The notes: generated by a model from the sequence alone, not told the origin. A stretch of DNA of 64,000 nt from Mycolicibacterium confluentis (GCF_010729895.1 NZ_AP022612.1:4402001-4466000); one strand, 5' to 3'. Positions 1 through 13,231 are shown, counted from the first letter of the stretch. Made by a program: numbers and translations.

Positions 1-647
1 TCGGGGGTGTCGAGGACCGCGCCGGTCACCCGTCCGTCGTCGAACACCAGGCCCGCCAAGATGTCCTCTGACGTCGTGGGCGCATCCTCGTCGTCCGCCT
101 GGTCGTCCAGCCACTGCTCGAACGGCGGCAGATCCGCGCCGGCGGTGACCTCGCAGACCGGAATCACTTCGGTCACCCGACCGAACCCGGTGTACCGGGT
201 GGTCATCCGCGGGTCGGCGACTGACGTCGACAGCACCCCACCCGGGGCGGTCACGCACTTCGCCGCCCACGTGCGCAACGACGCCCCCATGAATGTCACT
301 GCGCCCGAGGGGTTCTGATCGGACTGACCGGGCGGGCCGTCGACCTGCCGGACCGGGAGTTCCGGCCCCACACCCTCGGGGGACGGGTCGGCGAGGTCAT
401 CGGTGACCGAGCTCAGATAGGTCGCGGTGTCCTCGTCGACGGTGTCGGAGGATGCCGCCAGGCGCACCCGAAGACCCAGTCGGACGGCGGCCAGGGCCGC
501 GGCGGTGGCCACCGCGGAACCCGCGCACACCACGTCGACGACGTCATCCCAGTGCTGGTCGCCCAGTTCGGCGGTCTCGACGGGATCGCGTTTCGCGGGA
601 CGCTGCGTGCGCTGCGGCCGTGGCTTGCGACCGTACCGGTCAGCCAT
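1..647 (-). CDS. Hypothetical protein downstream of pyrE, C-terminus outside window (Rv0381c position)
   Basis: An open frame on the minus strand starts with ATG at 647 and runs off the window edge without a stop, giving about 215 residues. The start ATG overlaps the pyrE TGA (ATGGCTGA), so the two are probably translationally coupled. After a basic N-terminus (MADRYGRKPRPQ) comes DVVCAGSAVATAAALAAVRL, which resembles the beta-alpha-beta entry of an FAD/NAD Rossmann fold, although the glycine pattern is imperfect. The rest is acidic and shows no motif I recognise. In M. tuberculosis this position is held by Rv0381c, a conserved hypothetical. The flavoprotein idea is an inference from one motif. 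Confidence 0.7.
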   Translation of the reverse strand, partial: MADRYGRKPRPQRTQRPAKRDPVETAELGDQHWDDVVDVVCAGSAVATAAALAAVRLGLRVRLAASSDTVDEDTATYLSSVTDDLADPSPEGVGPELPVRQVDGPPGQSDQNPSGAVTFMGASLRTWAAKCVTAPGGVLSTSVADPRMTTRYTGFGRVTEVIPVCEVTAGADLPPFEQWLDDQADDEDAPTTSEDILAGLVFDDGRVTGAVLDTP

Positions 648-1203
648 CGGCCAGTCCGAGATCAGCCAGGCCGAGCACGCTGCGGTAGGGCAGCCCTTCG
701 GCCTCGATGATCTCGGCGGCTCCGGTGGCACGGTCGACGACGGTTGCCACGCCAACCACTTCGCCGCCACTCTCCCGCACCGCGCGGACCGCGGTCAACG
801 GTGATGCGCCGGTGGTGCTGGTGTCCTCGACCACCAGAACCCGCTGCCCCGCAACGTCGAAACCTTCGATGAGGCGTTGCATGCCATGGGCTTTCGCGGA
901 CTTGCGGACCACGAACGCGTTGATGGGCCGGCCGGGTGCGTGCATGATCGCGGTGGCGACTGGGTCCGCGCCCAGGGTCAGACCGCCCGCGGCCGCGTAG
1001 TCCCAGTCCGCGGTCAGTTCACGCATCAGCGAGCCGATCAGGCGTGACGCGCGGTGGTGCAGCGTCGCGCGGCGCAGGTCGACGTAGTAGTCGGATTCCT
1101 TGCCGGAGGACAGCACGACCTTCCCGCGGACCACGGAGAGCTCGCGCACCAGTGCGGCGAGTTCGGCACGCTCGGGCGCCGAGAGTTCAGGTGTCAGAGT
1201 CAC
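640..1203 (-). CDS. pyrE: Orotate phosphoribosyltransferase
   Basis: Converts orotate and PRPP to orotidine monophosphate, the fifth step of de novo UMP synthesis in the cytosol. The 187-residue protein has the usual OPRT length. It carries the PRPP-binding signature VLVVEDTSTTGAS near residue 125 and the KESDYYVDLRR segment near residue 35, where the catalytic-loop region begins. It starts 12 bp after the ttfA stop and overlaps the next gene by 8 bp, so it looks like part of a clpB-ttfA-pyrE leftward unit. The same neighbours occur in M. tuberculosis (Rv0382c). Confidence 0.95.
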   Translation of the reverse strand: MTLTPELSAPERAELAALVRELSVVRGKVVLSSGKESDYYVDLRRATLHHRASRLIGSLMRELTADWDYAAAGGLTLGADPVATAIMHAPGRPINAFVVRKSAKAHGMQRLIEGFDVAGQRVLVVEDTSTTGASPLTAVRAVRESGGEVVGVATVVDRATGAAEIIEAEGLPYRSVLGLADLGLADG

Positions 1204-1215
1204 AACAGTGCCGGA

Positions 1216-2019
1216 CTATCGCTGATAGTGGGGGGCCTGCCTGCCGTTGCGCGGCGGCGGCATCCGACGGACCGGTTCTGCAGGCCTGCCCGGATCGGGC
1301 CGACCGGCGGGGGCGCCTGCACGCGCGGGCGCAGACATCTCCGAGCGTCCGGCGGGCGCCAGCGGCCGACCGGGGGCCGAGGTGCGACGCGGCGCAGCGA
1401 TGGCCTTCTGCGCGGTCGGGGGCAGCACCCGCAGCAGGTCGTTGAACTGACGGACGGTGCGCAACCCCTCGTCCCACTGCGCGCGGGTGCTGGAGATCGG
1501 CATGGCGACCAGGGTCCAGTTCTCCTCGTTCCACATGATCTCCGCGCAGTCCGGCGCGGTGTGGGCGAACGTGACCATCCGGCGGTCGCAGGCGCGCCGT
1601 GCGGCGTCGAGGTTGGTGGAGTACACCATGCGCGGTCCGATCGCGCCGAGCAGCCAGATGTCGTTCTCGCGCGGCTCCTTGATGCCCTTGAGGCGCAGGT
1701 CGACGACGACGCTGGTGCCGACTTTGCGGTGCAGGGCGATCACGGTGGCGACGTCGTCGAGGTCGAAGACGAAGACGGCCTCACCGCGGATCTGACCGAG
1801 CACGACGTTGCGTGCGGTCACGTCGCCGACGGTGGACATCACCCCGCGCTTCCAGCGCTGAAGCACCTCGGTGGACTCCGGCTCGTAGTCGAAGCCGTGG
1901 GACCGAGCCCAGGACTTCCGGCGACGGCCGAGCCCTCGACGCCGATCGATGTCGACATAGAGCAGCACAGCCGCACCCACGAAACAGAGTGCGGACAGCG
2001 TGAACCAGAGCGGGACCAT
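1216..2019 (-). CDS. ttfA: TMM transport factor A (TtfA), MmpL3 partner
   Basis: A 267-residue protein with one N-terminal membrane helix (MVPLWFTLSALCFVGAAVLL), a soluble central domain and a Pro/Arg/Ala-rich disordered C-terminus. Position between clpB and pyrE and the architecture match Rv0383c/MSMEG_0736. That protein is established as TtfA, an essential partner of MmpL3 in moving trehalose monomycolate across the inner membrane. I chose the ATG at 2019 because it puts the helix at the N-terminus as in the family. The frame is open further upstream (to 2130), but that extension is arginine-rich, lies across an inverted repeat and looks non-coding. Confidence 0.88.
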   Translation of the reverse strand: MVPLWFTLSALCFVGAAVLLYVDIDRRRGLGRRRKSWARSHGFDYEPESTEVLQRWKRGVMSTVGDVTARNVVLGQIRGEAVFVFDLDDVATVIALHRKVGTSVVVDLRLKGIKEPRENDIWLLGAIGPRMVYSTNLDAARRACDRRMVTFAHTAPDCAEIMWNEENWTLVAMPISSTRAQWDEGLRTVRQFNDLLRVLPPTAQKAIAAPRRTSAPGRPLAPAGRSEMSAPARAGAPAGRPDPGRPAEPVRRMPPPRNGRQAPHYQR

Positions 2020-2090
2020 TGCGCCTAGCCTATCTGCTGAGTGCCCGAAGAGAGAATATCCGCGGGTCACAACCCCGTTAAGAACCCCGC

Positions 2091-2146
2091 GAGCAGACAC
2101 AGAATCGCATACCCGAGGGCTCCTCGGCACAATTCTGTGTCTGCTC
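2091..2146. terminator. Long inverted repeat between clpB and ttfA
   Basis: Two perfect 15-base arms, GAGCAGACACAGAAT at 2091-2105 and its reverse complement at 2132-2146, enclose 26 bases that contain a further small CCGAG/CTCGG stem. It sits 11 bp past the clpB stop and 72 bp before the ttfA start. That position suits a terminator or processing hairpin that separates heat-inducible clpB from constitutively needed ttfA. There is no U-tract, as is usual in mycobacteria. Its function is inferred. Confidence 0.6.
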
Positions 2147-2156
2147 GGCGGGTGGA

Positions 2157-4703
<2,547 letters not shown>

Positions 4704-4782
4704 GACACCTCCATTTCTTTCATGCGAGGAGCCGGTATGCGGCTCCGTTAAATGCTTGTCCCCTTTGTCAACGCCGTCAAGG

Positions 4783-4803
4783 GTTGAGTCTGTTCCGCTC
4801 AAC
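4783..4803. promoter_or_regulatory. HspR operator (HAIR-like) upstream of clpB
   Basis: GTTGAGT-N7-GCTCAAC at 4783-4803 fits the HAIR consensus CTTGAGT-N7-ACTCAAG bound by HspR, except for one outer base on each side. The minus strand nearby also reads GGAAC followed 19 bases later by GTT, a possible SigH-type promoter. SigH control of clpB is known in mycobacteria, but here the promoter is only suggested. Confidence 0.8.
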
Positions 4804-4889
4804 TTTAACTTCTTCGCCAGCAGTTCTACGGCACCCGTTCCGGCGCGCCGTCACCAGCGCGACCAGTGCGGCCGGGATAACGTCGGGTC

Positions 4890-5507
4890 ATGTCCGACTC
4901 CGGCGACTTCGAGTTCGAGCGGAAGTTCTTCGTCCAGGACTTTCCGGCCGTGGCAGCGTCCGACCCCAGCCCCTCCCTGATCGCGCAGGCGTACCTGTTC
5001 GCGGCCGACGGCTACGCGGTGCGGGTCCGCCTGCAGGGACCGGCGCCGGTGGAACTGGACGCCAGCCCCGCCGAACTGGTCACAGCCCTGGGCGACGAGG
5101 CGATCGGGACCATGACCGCCAAGGGACCCGCTGCGGGCGGCACCCGTTATGAGGCCGAGCGTGACCTCGATCCGCTGGTCGCCGGCCAGATCGTGTCGCG
5201 GGCCGAGCACGTCGTCCTCAAGATCCGGACCTCGATCTGGCTGGGCGAGGACGGCTGGATCATCGACCGGTTCCTGGCGGGCAACGCTCCCCTGATGCTC
5301 GCCGAGGTGGAGCGCAACTCCCCCGTCGTCGACCTCGCGATCCCCTCGTTCTGCACCACCGAGGTCTCCGAGGACGACCGCTTCCGCAACGAGCATCTGG
5401 CCCACCATCCATTCAGCACGTGGGCGCAGGGCTACCGCGACGAGCTGGACCTCGTCGGCCCGCGGTTCGTGAACAGCCTGGGACAGAATCAGTTCGAAGG
5501 CACCTGA
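4890..5507 (+). CDS. CYTH-domain (triphosphate tunnel) protein
   Basis: A 205-residue protein that opens with FEFERKFFV, close to the ExExK signature that starts the CYTH/triphosphate tunnel fold. Charged residues recur on alternating positions, for example YEAERDLD, VLKIRTSIW, WIIDRF and LAEVER, as expected for the metal and triphosphate-binding barrel. Family members hydrolyse inorganic triphosphate or organic triphosphates; the substrate here is unknown. It is divergent from clpB and stands ahead of a small hypothetical gene. Confidence 0.85.
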   Translation: MSDSGDFEFERKFFVQDFPAVAASDPSPSLIAQAYLFAADGYAVRVRLQGPAPVELDASPAELVTALGDEAIGTMTAKGPAAGGTRYEAERDLDPLVAGQIVSRAEHVVLKIRTSIWLGEDGWIIDRFLAGNAPLMLAEVERNSPVVDLAIPSFCTTEVSEDDRFRNEHLAHHPFSTWAQGYRDELDLVGPRFVNSLGQNQFEGT

Positions 5508-5573
5508 GCGGGGCTCCCGACCGCGACGGATCCGGCAATTGGTGGCGGGTCGATTCGAACATATGATCGAAGA

Positions 5574-5900
5574 ATGGGTGCGTCGCCGTATCACGGGCAG
5601 CCACTGCGCGACCCGTTTCGCGTGGTGCGTCCCCCGCTGCCGGTGCTCGTCGACCTCACGGTGCTGTTTCCCCGCGAACCGCACCGAACCGGCCGCTATC
5701 ACCCGCACGGTCTGCAGATGCACAAGGTGGTCGAGGGCAGGCTCAGCTGCTGGGGCCTGTGTGAGCAGGGCGACTGGTGGGGACTGGTGACCTACGAGAT
5801 CGACTACGGAAGCGCGCGGCGGGCGGTCACGCACTGGGTGCCCGCATGGACGCTGCGGCGCGCCGACGCGGGTCGCGGCAGTTCGGTACAGCCGAGATAG
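5574..5900 (+). CDS. Small conserved-looking hypothetical protein
   Basis: A 108-residue soluble protein rich in His, Trp and Arg, with no signal peptide, membrane helix or motif I recognise. It lies between the CYTH gene and the exporter-like gene in the same orientation, 9 bp before the next start, so it is probably cotranscribed. The coding call rests on good codon use and tight spacing. No function is proposed. Confidence 0.6.
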   Translation: MGASPYHGQPLRDPFRVVRPPLPVLVDLTVLFPREPHRTGRYHPHGLQMHKVVEGRLSCWGLCEQGDWWGLVTYEIDYGSARRAVTHWVPAWTLRRADAGRGSSVQPR

Positions 5901-5909
5901 GTTCACCCC

Positions 5910-6578
5910 GTGTCAAACAGCCTTGGCTCGGGACTGACGGAACTGATCCCGCTCGCAGCGGTCATCGCGCTGTCCCCGCTGTCGATCATTCCCGCGGTGC
6001 TCGTACTGCACAGTCCGCGACCGCGCCCCACCGGCTTGGCTTTCCTGGCCGGCTGGGTCGTGGGACTGGCGACGCTGACCGCGCTGTTCATCGGAATCTC
6101 CGGACTGCTGGGCGGCATGCACGACAAGCCCCCGGCGTGGGCGTCGGTGGCGCGTGTGGTGATCGGCGCGGCGCTGATCGTGTTCGGCCTGTACCGATGG
6201 TTCACCCGGCACAGCAAACCGCATCAGATGCCGGGCACCGCGCATCTCACGAGCGCGCGCCCCGGCAAAGCGCTGGTGTTGGGCGCGCTGTTGTCCGTCG
6301 CCAACCCGAAGGTGCTCTTCATCTGCGCCGCCGCGGGTTTCGCCATCGGGACCGCCGGCCTCGGCAGCGCTGTCCCGGCGGCGGCGATCATCTTCGTCGC
6401 GGTCTCCGCCTCGACGGTGGCCCTGCCGATCCTCGCCTACACATTCTCGGGTGAGCGCCTGGACCCGACGCTCGAGCGCCTCAAGGCCTGGATGGAGAAG
6501 CACAATTCAGCACTGGTGGCCGCAATCCTGATCGTGATCGGACTTCTGGTGCTGTACAAGGGGATTCACGGCCTGTAA
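5910..6578 (+). CDS. GAP/LysE-superfamily membrane protein
   Basis: A 222-residue integral membrane protein with about six hydrophobic helices (for example residues 12-33, 40-62, 78-96 and 120-140) and a GTG start at 5910. The N-terminal ALSPLSIIPAVLVL and the central SVANPKVLFI segment fit the GAP/LysE-type family, including the conserved NPK turn. In mycobacteria, GAP-family proteins have been implicated in glycopeptidolipid export, while LysE relatives export amino acids. The substrate here is unknown. Confidence 0.8.
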   Translation: MSNSLGSGLTELIPLAAVIALSPLSIIPAVLVLHSPRPRPTGLAFLAGWVVGLATLTALFIGISGLLGGMHDKPPAWASVARVVIGAALIVFGLYRWFTRHSKPHQMPGTAHLTSARPGKALVLGALLSVANPKVLFICAAAGFAIGTAGLGSAVPAAAIIFVAVSASTVALPILAYTFSGERLDPTLERLKAWMEKHNSALVAAILIVIGLLVLYKGIHGL

Positions 6579-6620
6579 CCCTCAGGCAGACTGAGTTCGT
6601 CGATGTCTGCGGTGGGATAG

Positions 6621-6914
6621 CGCTGCACGCTGGGGGCGATCATCCGCCATGAACCGCCCGCGGCCGCCAAGGCCGTCGGCATCGTGGTCAACCTGACGCT
6701 CCTGCTGTCACTGATCTTCATCGCGTTCGCGCTGCCCGCTGCCCCGTCGAAACCCAACGGCGTGCCGATCGGCGTCGCCGGACCCCCGCCCGCCGCCGCA
6801 CTGCCACTGGCCCTGGCCGGCCTGCTGCCCGGCATCGTGTTGGTGCTGGCGTTCCGCAACCAGACCTGGCTCCAGATCGGAACGCTGTTCGCGTCTCCGC
6901 AGTGGCGTCGGTGA
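6621..6914 (+). pseudogene. Remnant of a membrane protein gene
   Basis: The 436 bp between 6579 and 7014 hold no intact gene. In one plus-strand frame, an open stretch from just after a TAG at 6618 encodes two convincing membrane helices (VVNLTLLLSLIFIAFALPA and ALPLALAGLLPGIVLVLAF) and stops at 6914. There is no good start codon or ribosome site. A second frame continues with a short hydrophobic, Arg-ending segment to 7003. I read this as a decayed membrane protein gene. A real 76-residue protein from GTG at 6684 is the alternative. Confidence 0.4.
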
Positions 6915-7014
6915 CCATCACAGCCCTGCTGAGGTACCTGCGGGTGGGCTGTTCCTGGCTCATCGCCGTGGCTGCGCTGAGACAACGGCGCAGCAGCGCC
7001 TAAGATCGGGCATC

Positions 7015-8178
7015 GTGGGCCTGGAAGACCGTGATGCACTCGCCGTCCTGCGCGACGCTGTCATCAGGCCGGACGCCGAGGAGTTGATCGGGCGGTTCTA
7101 CACCTGCTGGTTCGCGATCGACCCCCCGGTGCGTGACCTGTTCCCGCCCGACATGACAGACCAGCGCAAGGTGTTCCGGCAGGTGTTGGACTGGGTGCTG
7201 GGCGAATTCATCGCCCAGCGTGCCGAGGAGCCCGTCGCGTTCCTGGCCCAACTCGGCCGCGATCACCGCAGATACGGTGTCACGCAAGAGCATTACGAGA
7301 CCATGGCGCATGCGCTGTACGCCACGCTGAACAGCGACCTCGAAGAGCAGTGGACCGATGAGGTCGACGACGCGGCCCGGCAGGCGATCAACTTCATCGC
7401 CGGGGTGATGAGCGGGGCGGCCCAGGCCGAGCCGGGGCGGGGCTGGTGGGAGGGCACGGTGCTCGAACACCACCGGGTGTCCCGGGACCTGGCCGTCGTC
7501 CGCCTTCAACTCGACTCGCCCCTCGACTATCACCCCGGGCAGTACGTTCAGGTCGAGGTGCCCCAGTGCCCGCGGCGGTGGCGATACCTGTCCCCGTCGA
7601 TACCCGCCCAACCCGACGGGCGCATCGAGTTCCACGTGCGCGCGGTGTCCGGGGGCATGGTCAGCAATGCGGTCGTCGCCGAGACTCGGCCGGGTGACGT
7701 CTGGCGGCTCTCGAGCCCACATGGCGCCATGCAGGTCAATCGCGACGACGGCGACATCCTGATGGTGGCGGGCAGCACCGGCCTGGCGCCGCTGCGGGCG
7801 ATCCTCATGGATCTGTCGCGGTACGGCGACAATCCGCGCGTGCACCTGTTCTTCGGCGCGCGCTACCCATGCGAACTGTATGACCTGCGGACCCTGTGGG
7901 AGATCGCCGCCAACAACCCGTGGCTGTCGGTGACGCCGGTCGCCGAGTACTCCACCGATCCCCCCTGGGCGGCCGACTACCCCGACCCGCAGCCGCCGCG
8001 CGGGCTGCATGTTCGGCAGACCGGTCTGCTCCCCGACGTGGTGACGCGCTACGGCGGGTGGGGCGATCGGCAGATCCTGATCAGTGGCAGCCCGGGGATG
8101 ATTACCGCCACCACGGCCGCGCTCGTCGCCAAAGGCGCTCCGCCGGAACGCATCCAGCACGATCCGACGACGGGCTGA
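7015..8178 (+). CDS. Globin-FAD/NAD reductase (flavohaemoglobin-like, Rv0385 type)
   Basis: A 387-residue two-domain protein. Residues 1-135 are a globin with LFPP at the CD corner and a candidate proximal histidine in LGRDHRRYGV. Residues 150-387 are a ferredoxin-NADP-reductase module with an FAD motif RWRYLSPS, the NAD-binding GSTGLAPLRA and a C-terminal ISGSPGM. Classical flavohaemoglobins detoxify nitric oxide; the mycobacterial second type has divergent reductase motifs and a less certain role. Rv0385 occupies the same place next to clpB in M. tuberculosis. The GTG start is at 7015. Confidence 0.88.
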   Translation: MGLEDRDALAVLRDAVIRPDAEELIGRFYTCWFAIDPPVRDLFPPDMTDQRKVFRQVLDWVLGEFIAQRAEEPVAFLAQLGRDHRRYGVTQEHYETMAHALYATLNSDLEEQWTDEVDDAARQAINFIAGVMSGAAQAEPGRGWWEGTVLEHHRVSRDLAVVRLQLDSPLDYHPGQYVQVEVPQCPRRWRYLSPSIPAQPDGRIEFHVRAVSGGMVSNAVVAETRPGDVWRLSSPHGAMQVNRDDGDILMVAGSTGLAPLRAILMDLSRYGDNPRVHLFFGARYPCELYDLRTLWEIAANNPWLSVTPVAEYSTDPPWAADYPDPQPPRGLHVRQTGLLPDVVTRYGGWGDRQILISGSPGMITATTAALVAKGAPPERIQHDPTTG

Positions 8179-8183
8179 CCCGC

Positions 8184-9074
8184 ATGCACGTCGTCACCCT
8201 GCAGGACCAGACCGCGCCGGTGACGGCCCAGTTCGTGCCCGGCGCAGGCATGATCGGCATCTCGCTGGCCGACGACGGAGTCGAACTGCTTGGACAGCGC
8301 CGCGGACTCGACGCCTACCTGTCGGCAGGCAAGACCATGGGCCTGCCGTTGCTGCATCCGTGGGCCAACCGACTCAGCGCGCGCACCTACCGGGTGGGCC
8401 ACGACACCGTCGAGATCGCCGAGGGCGCTGCGGGCGTCCGCACCGACGAGCACGGACTGCCCATCCACGGCCTGCTGGCCGCCCGCCCGGACTGGCGGGT
8501 GCGCGCCGAGACCGCGGATCGGTTGGTGGCCGAATACGATTTCGCGGCAACGCCGGAACTGTTGGCCAGCTTCCCGTTTCCGCACACCCTTGAGATCACG
8601 GCGACTCTGCGCGAGCGCACTCTGAGCATTCGAACCGTCGTGACCGCCACTGCCGACCGACCTGTGCCACTGTGCTTCGGCTTCCATCCCTATCTGCGAC
8701 TGCCCGGTGTGCCGCGCGCCGAGTGGACCGTCGAGACGCCACCGCTTCGCCACCTCGAGGTCGACGACCGAGGCCTGCCGACAGGCGCCACCCGACTCCA
8801 GCCCGCGGCGTCAGAACCCCTGGCCGACAGGACTTTCGACGACGGCTACGACGAGGTCGCCGAGGGTGCGGTGTTCGCGGTCTCCGGTGGCGGACGACGG
8901 ATCACGGTGCGATTCGACCGCGGTTACCCGGCCGCCCAGATCTTCGCCCCGGCCAGCGAGGACGTCATCTGCTTCGAACCCATGGCAGCGCCCACCGACG
9001 CGCTGACCGGGGGTGGATACGACACTGCGCGACCGGGGACACCCGCGGTCGCGCAGTTCTCGATAGGGGTTTAG
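8184..9074 (+). CDS. Aldose 1-epimerase family protein
   Basis: A 296-residue galactose-mutarotase-like protein. The motif LHPWANRLSARTYRV near residue 55 and CFGFHPYLRL near residue 155 carry the family's substrate-binding Asn-Arg and catalytic His. A Glu in CFEPMAAP near residue 260 can serve as the general base. I chose the ATG at 8184, five bases after the globin-reductase stop, because the open frame upstream lies inside that gene. It converges on hspR with a 4-bp overlap of the 3' ends. The natural sugar is unknown. Confidence 0.87.
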   Translation: MHVVTLQDQTAPVTAQFVPGAGMIGISLADDGVELLGQRRGLDAYLSAGKTMGLPLLHPWANRLSARTYRVGHDTVEIAEGAAGVRTDEHGLPIHGLLAARPDWRVRAETADRLVAEYDFAATPELLASFPFPHTLEITATLRERTLSIRTVVTATADRPVPLCFGFHPYLRLPGVPRAEWTVETPPLRHLEVDDRGLPTGATRLQPAASEPLADRTFDDGYDEVAEGAVFAVSGGGRRITVRFDRGYPAAQIFAPASEDVICFEPMAAPTDALTGGGYDTARPGTPAVAQFSIGV

Positions 9075-9457
9075 CGGCGGGACTGCCGAGGTTGCCACAC
9101 CACCACGGCCGTCGACGGCGTGGACTTGGAGGCCTCGCGGCGCTGGTTGGCCCGCAAGGTGTCGATCTCCGCGGCCATCTCGGACATCCGAGACTTGAGC
9201 GCCTCGACGTGGTTGGTGAGTTCGATGATGCGCTTGATGCCCGCCAGGTTCACGCCTTCGTCCTGGGACAGGCGCTGCACCTCACGCAGCAGGTCGACGT
9301 CACGCTCCGAATAGCGGCGTCCGCCACCGGAACTGCGACTCGGTGAGACCAGCCCCAGCCGGTCGTAGGTGCGCAGCGTCTGCGCATGCATACCAGCCAA
9401 CTCGGCCGCAACCGAGATCAGGAACGTCCGCGCCTCATCTCGCTCTGACTTGCTCAT
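9071..9457 (-). CDS. hspR: Heat-shock repressor HspR (MerR family)
   Basis: A 128-residue repressor with an N-terminal MerR-type winged helix (residues 12-80: ISVAAELAGMHAQTLRTYD, then GRRYSERDVDLL) and a C-terminal helical segment. HspR binds HAIR repeats with DnaK as corepressor and shuts down dnaK and clpB. It is the last gene of dnaK-grpE-dnaJ-hspR, only 6 bp after dnaJ, so it closes a negative feedback loop on its own operon. Two HAIR-like repeats precede dnaK and one precedes clpB in this window. Confidence 0.96.
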   Translation of the reverse strand: MSKSERDEARTFLISVAAELAGMHAQTLRTYDRLGLVSPSRSSGGGRRYSERDVDLLREVQRLSQDEGVNLAGIKRIIELTNHVEALKSRMSEMAAEIDTLRANQRREASKSTPSTAVVVWQPRQSRR

Positions 9458-9463
9458 TGCACA

Positions 9464-10642
9464 TCACATCCGATTCCCCGCCCAGCCCGCACGCGGATCG
9501 AACCCGCTGGCCCGTTCGGCGGCAGCATAGGCCTCGAGCGCTTCGAGCGCTTCACCTTCGAGATGCGGCGGCACCGCGACCTTGACCGTGACCAGCAGGT
9601 CACCATGGCCGCCACTGCGTTTGGGCACACCCCGTCCGCGGACTCGGAGGATTCGACCGTCGGCGGTGCCCTTTGGCACTCGCACGCCCACCTTGCCCTC
9701 CAGCGTCGGCACGGAAAGGGTTGTGCCCAACGCCAACTCGGAGAAGCTCACGGGGACGGCGACAGTCAGGTCGTCACCGTCGCGGCCGAACACCTTGTCG
9801 GGCCGGACATGGACCGTGACGTACAGGTCGCCCGACGGCGCACCGCGCAGTCCGGCTTCACCCTGCCCCGCCAACCGAATCCGCTGGCCGTCCTCGACAC
9901 CGGGAGGGATGCGGACGTTGATGGTCCGCGTCCGCGTGGTGACTCCGGTGCCGTGGCACTCGTCGCAGGGGTGCTCGATGATCGACCCGCTGCCACGGCA
10001 TTCCGTGCAGGGCTCGGAGAACCCGAACGCCCCCTGGTTGCGGTTGACCACGCCGGCACCGTTGCAGTTCGCGCAGACCTTCGGGCTGGTGCCCGGCCGC
10101 GCACCGCTGCCGTGGCAGTTGGTGCAGGGCGCAGGACTGGTGAGCCGCAACGGCATCGCCACGCCCTTGGTGGCCTCGAGGAAGTCGAGTTCGGTCTCGG
10201 TCTCCAGGTCGTTGCCGCGGCGCGGACGACTCGGGCGGGGTTGTGCGCCCCGGCCGAACAGTCCACCGAACAGGTCACCGATGTTGGTGCCACCGGTCTG
10301 TCCCGCGGCGTCGAACAGGTCGCCGAGATTGAACTCGACACCGTCACCGCCGAAACCGCCGCCACCGCCGGGGAAGCCGCCGCCGCGCCTGCCGAATCCG
10401 CCTCCGGCGAAGAGTCGACGGGTCTCGTCGTACTCCTTGCGCTTGGCGTCGTCGGTCAGAACCTCCTTGGCCTCGGACGCGGCCTTGTACTTCTCCTCGG
10501 CCTCGGTGTTGCCCGGGTTCCGGTCGGGGTGATTGTCGGCGAGGATCTTGCGCGCAGCGCGCTTGATCTCATCCTTGCTGGCGTCGGAGGTGACGCCCAG
10601 TTCCTTATAGAAGTCCTTCTCAACCCATTCGCGTTGGGCCAC
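9464..10642 (-). CDS. dnaJ1: Chaperone DnaJ
   Basis: The 392-residue J-protein stimulates DnaK ATPase and delivers substrates. It has a J-domain (residues 10-75) with the HPD triad in DNHPDRNPG and a Gly-rich linker. Four zinc-finger repeats follow (CTNCHGSG, CANCNGAG, CTECRGSG, CDECHGTG), then the beta-sandwich substrate domains. Position between grpE and hspR identifies it as DnaJ1. The intergenic gap to grpE is 38 bp. Confidence 0.97.
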   Translation of the reverse strand: MAQREWVEKDFYKELGVTSDASKDEIKRAARKILADNHPDRNPGNTEAEEKYKAASEAKEVLTDDAKRKEYDETRRLFAGGGFGRRGGGFPGGGGGFGGDGVEFNLGDLFDAAGQTGGTNIGDLFGGLFGRGAQPRPSRPRRGNDLETETELDFLEATKGVAMPLRLTSPAPCTNCHGSGARPGTSPKVCANCNGAGVVNRNQGAFGFSEPCTECRGSGSIIEHPCDECHGTGVTTRTRTINVRIPPGVEDGQRIRLAGQGEAGLRGAPSGDLYVTVHVRPDKVFGRDGDDLTVAVPVSFSELALGTTLSVPTLEGKVGVRVPKGTADGRILRVRGRGVPKRSGGHGDLLVTVKVAVPPHLEGEALEALEAYAAAERASGFDPRAGWAGNRM

Positions 10643-10680
10643 CGCACGTCACCTCCTCACCTGTGTTCAACGTGTTCTTC

Positions 10681-11294
10681 TCATTCCGATTCTGGGGCCT
10701 GCTGGTCCGCAACGGGGGCGTTGTCGGCCGTGTCGGCGGGTTCGGCTTCCCCCACCGAATCGACCACGCCGACCATCGCGTGCCGCAGGACCTGTTCGCC
10801 AAGCCGGTAGCCCTGGCGCATGACGGTCCCGATCACCGGGTTCGCGCCGTCGCCCTCGTGCTGCACAGCCTCGTGCAACGCGGGGTCGAACTCGTCGCCC
10901 TCGGCGCCGAAAGCGGACAGCCCCAACCCTTCCAGAGTCGCGGTCAGCTTGTCGGCCACCGCCTTGAGCGGCCCGGTCTCGAGGTCTCCGTGGCTTCGGG
11001 CCCGGTCAAGGTCGTCGAGGATCGGCAGCAGCTGGCTGACGACACTCGCCTTGGCCCGGTCACCGGCGGCCTGCTCCTGGCGCAATGAGCGCTTGCGGTA
11101 GTTGTCGTACTCCGCCTTGACGCGCTGCAGTGTGCTCTTGAGATCGGCGACCTCGCCGGTGTCGGACGGAGCGCCCGCCTCCGCCTCCGGCCCACTGGGG
11201 GCCGGGGCGGAGGCGGCGTCACGAACTTCACCGGTCTCGGGATCGAGGCGCCGCTTATCGGTTACGGTCACCGGCTCCGACGAATCCCGTTCGC

Positions 11295-11298
<4 letters not shown>
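10681..11298 (-). CDS. grpE: Nucleotide exchange factor GrpE
   Basis: The 205-residue cochaperone releases ADP from DnaK. It has an acidic disordered N-terminus, a long coiled-coil beginning around [20 protein letters not shown], and the beta-domain containing [11 protein letters not shown]. It starts with GTG overlapping the dnaK stop (GTGA), so translation is coupled to dnaK. Confidence 0.97.
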
Positions 11299-13145
<1,847 letters not shown>

Positions 13146-13176
13146 AGTTACTGCCTCCTGTATAGCTTCAATAGGA

Positions 13177-13197
13177 TCTGAGTGAACCTCGCTCAAG
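13177..13197. promoter_or_regulatory. HspR operator-like repeat 1 before dnaK
   Basis: TCTGAGT-N7-GCTCAAG at 13177-13197 is a partial match to the HAIR consensus (right arm good, left arm 5 of 7). It lies 32 bp upstream of the dnaK start. Confidence 0.65.
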
Positions 13198-13231
13198 ACT
13201 GCTCCCTCACGGGGCCGGCTGTCAAGCCAAA

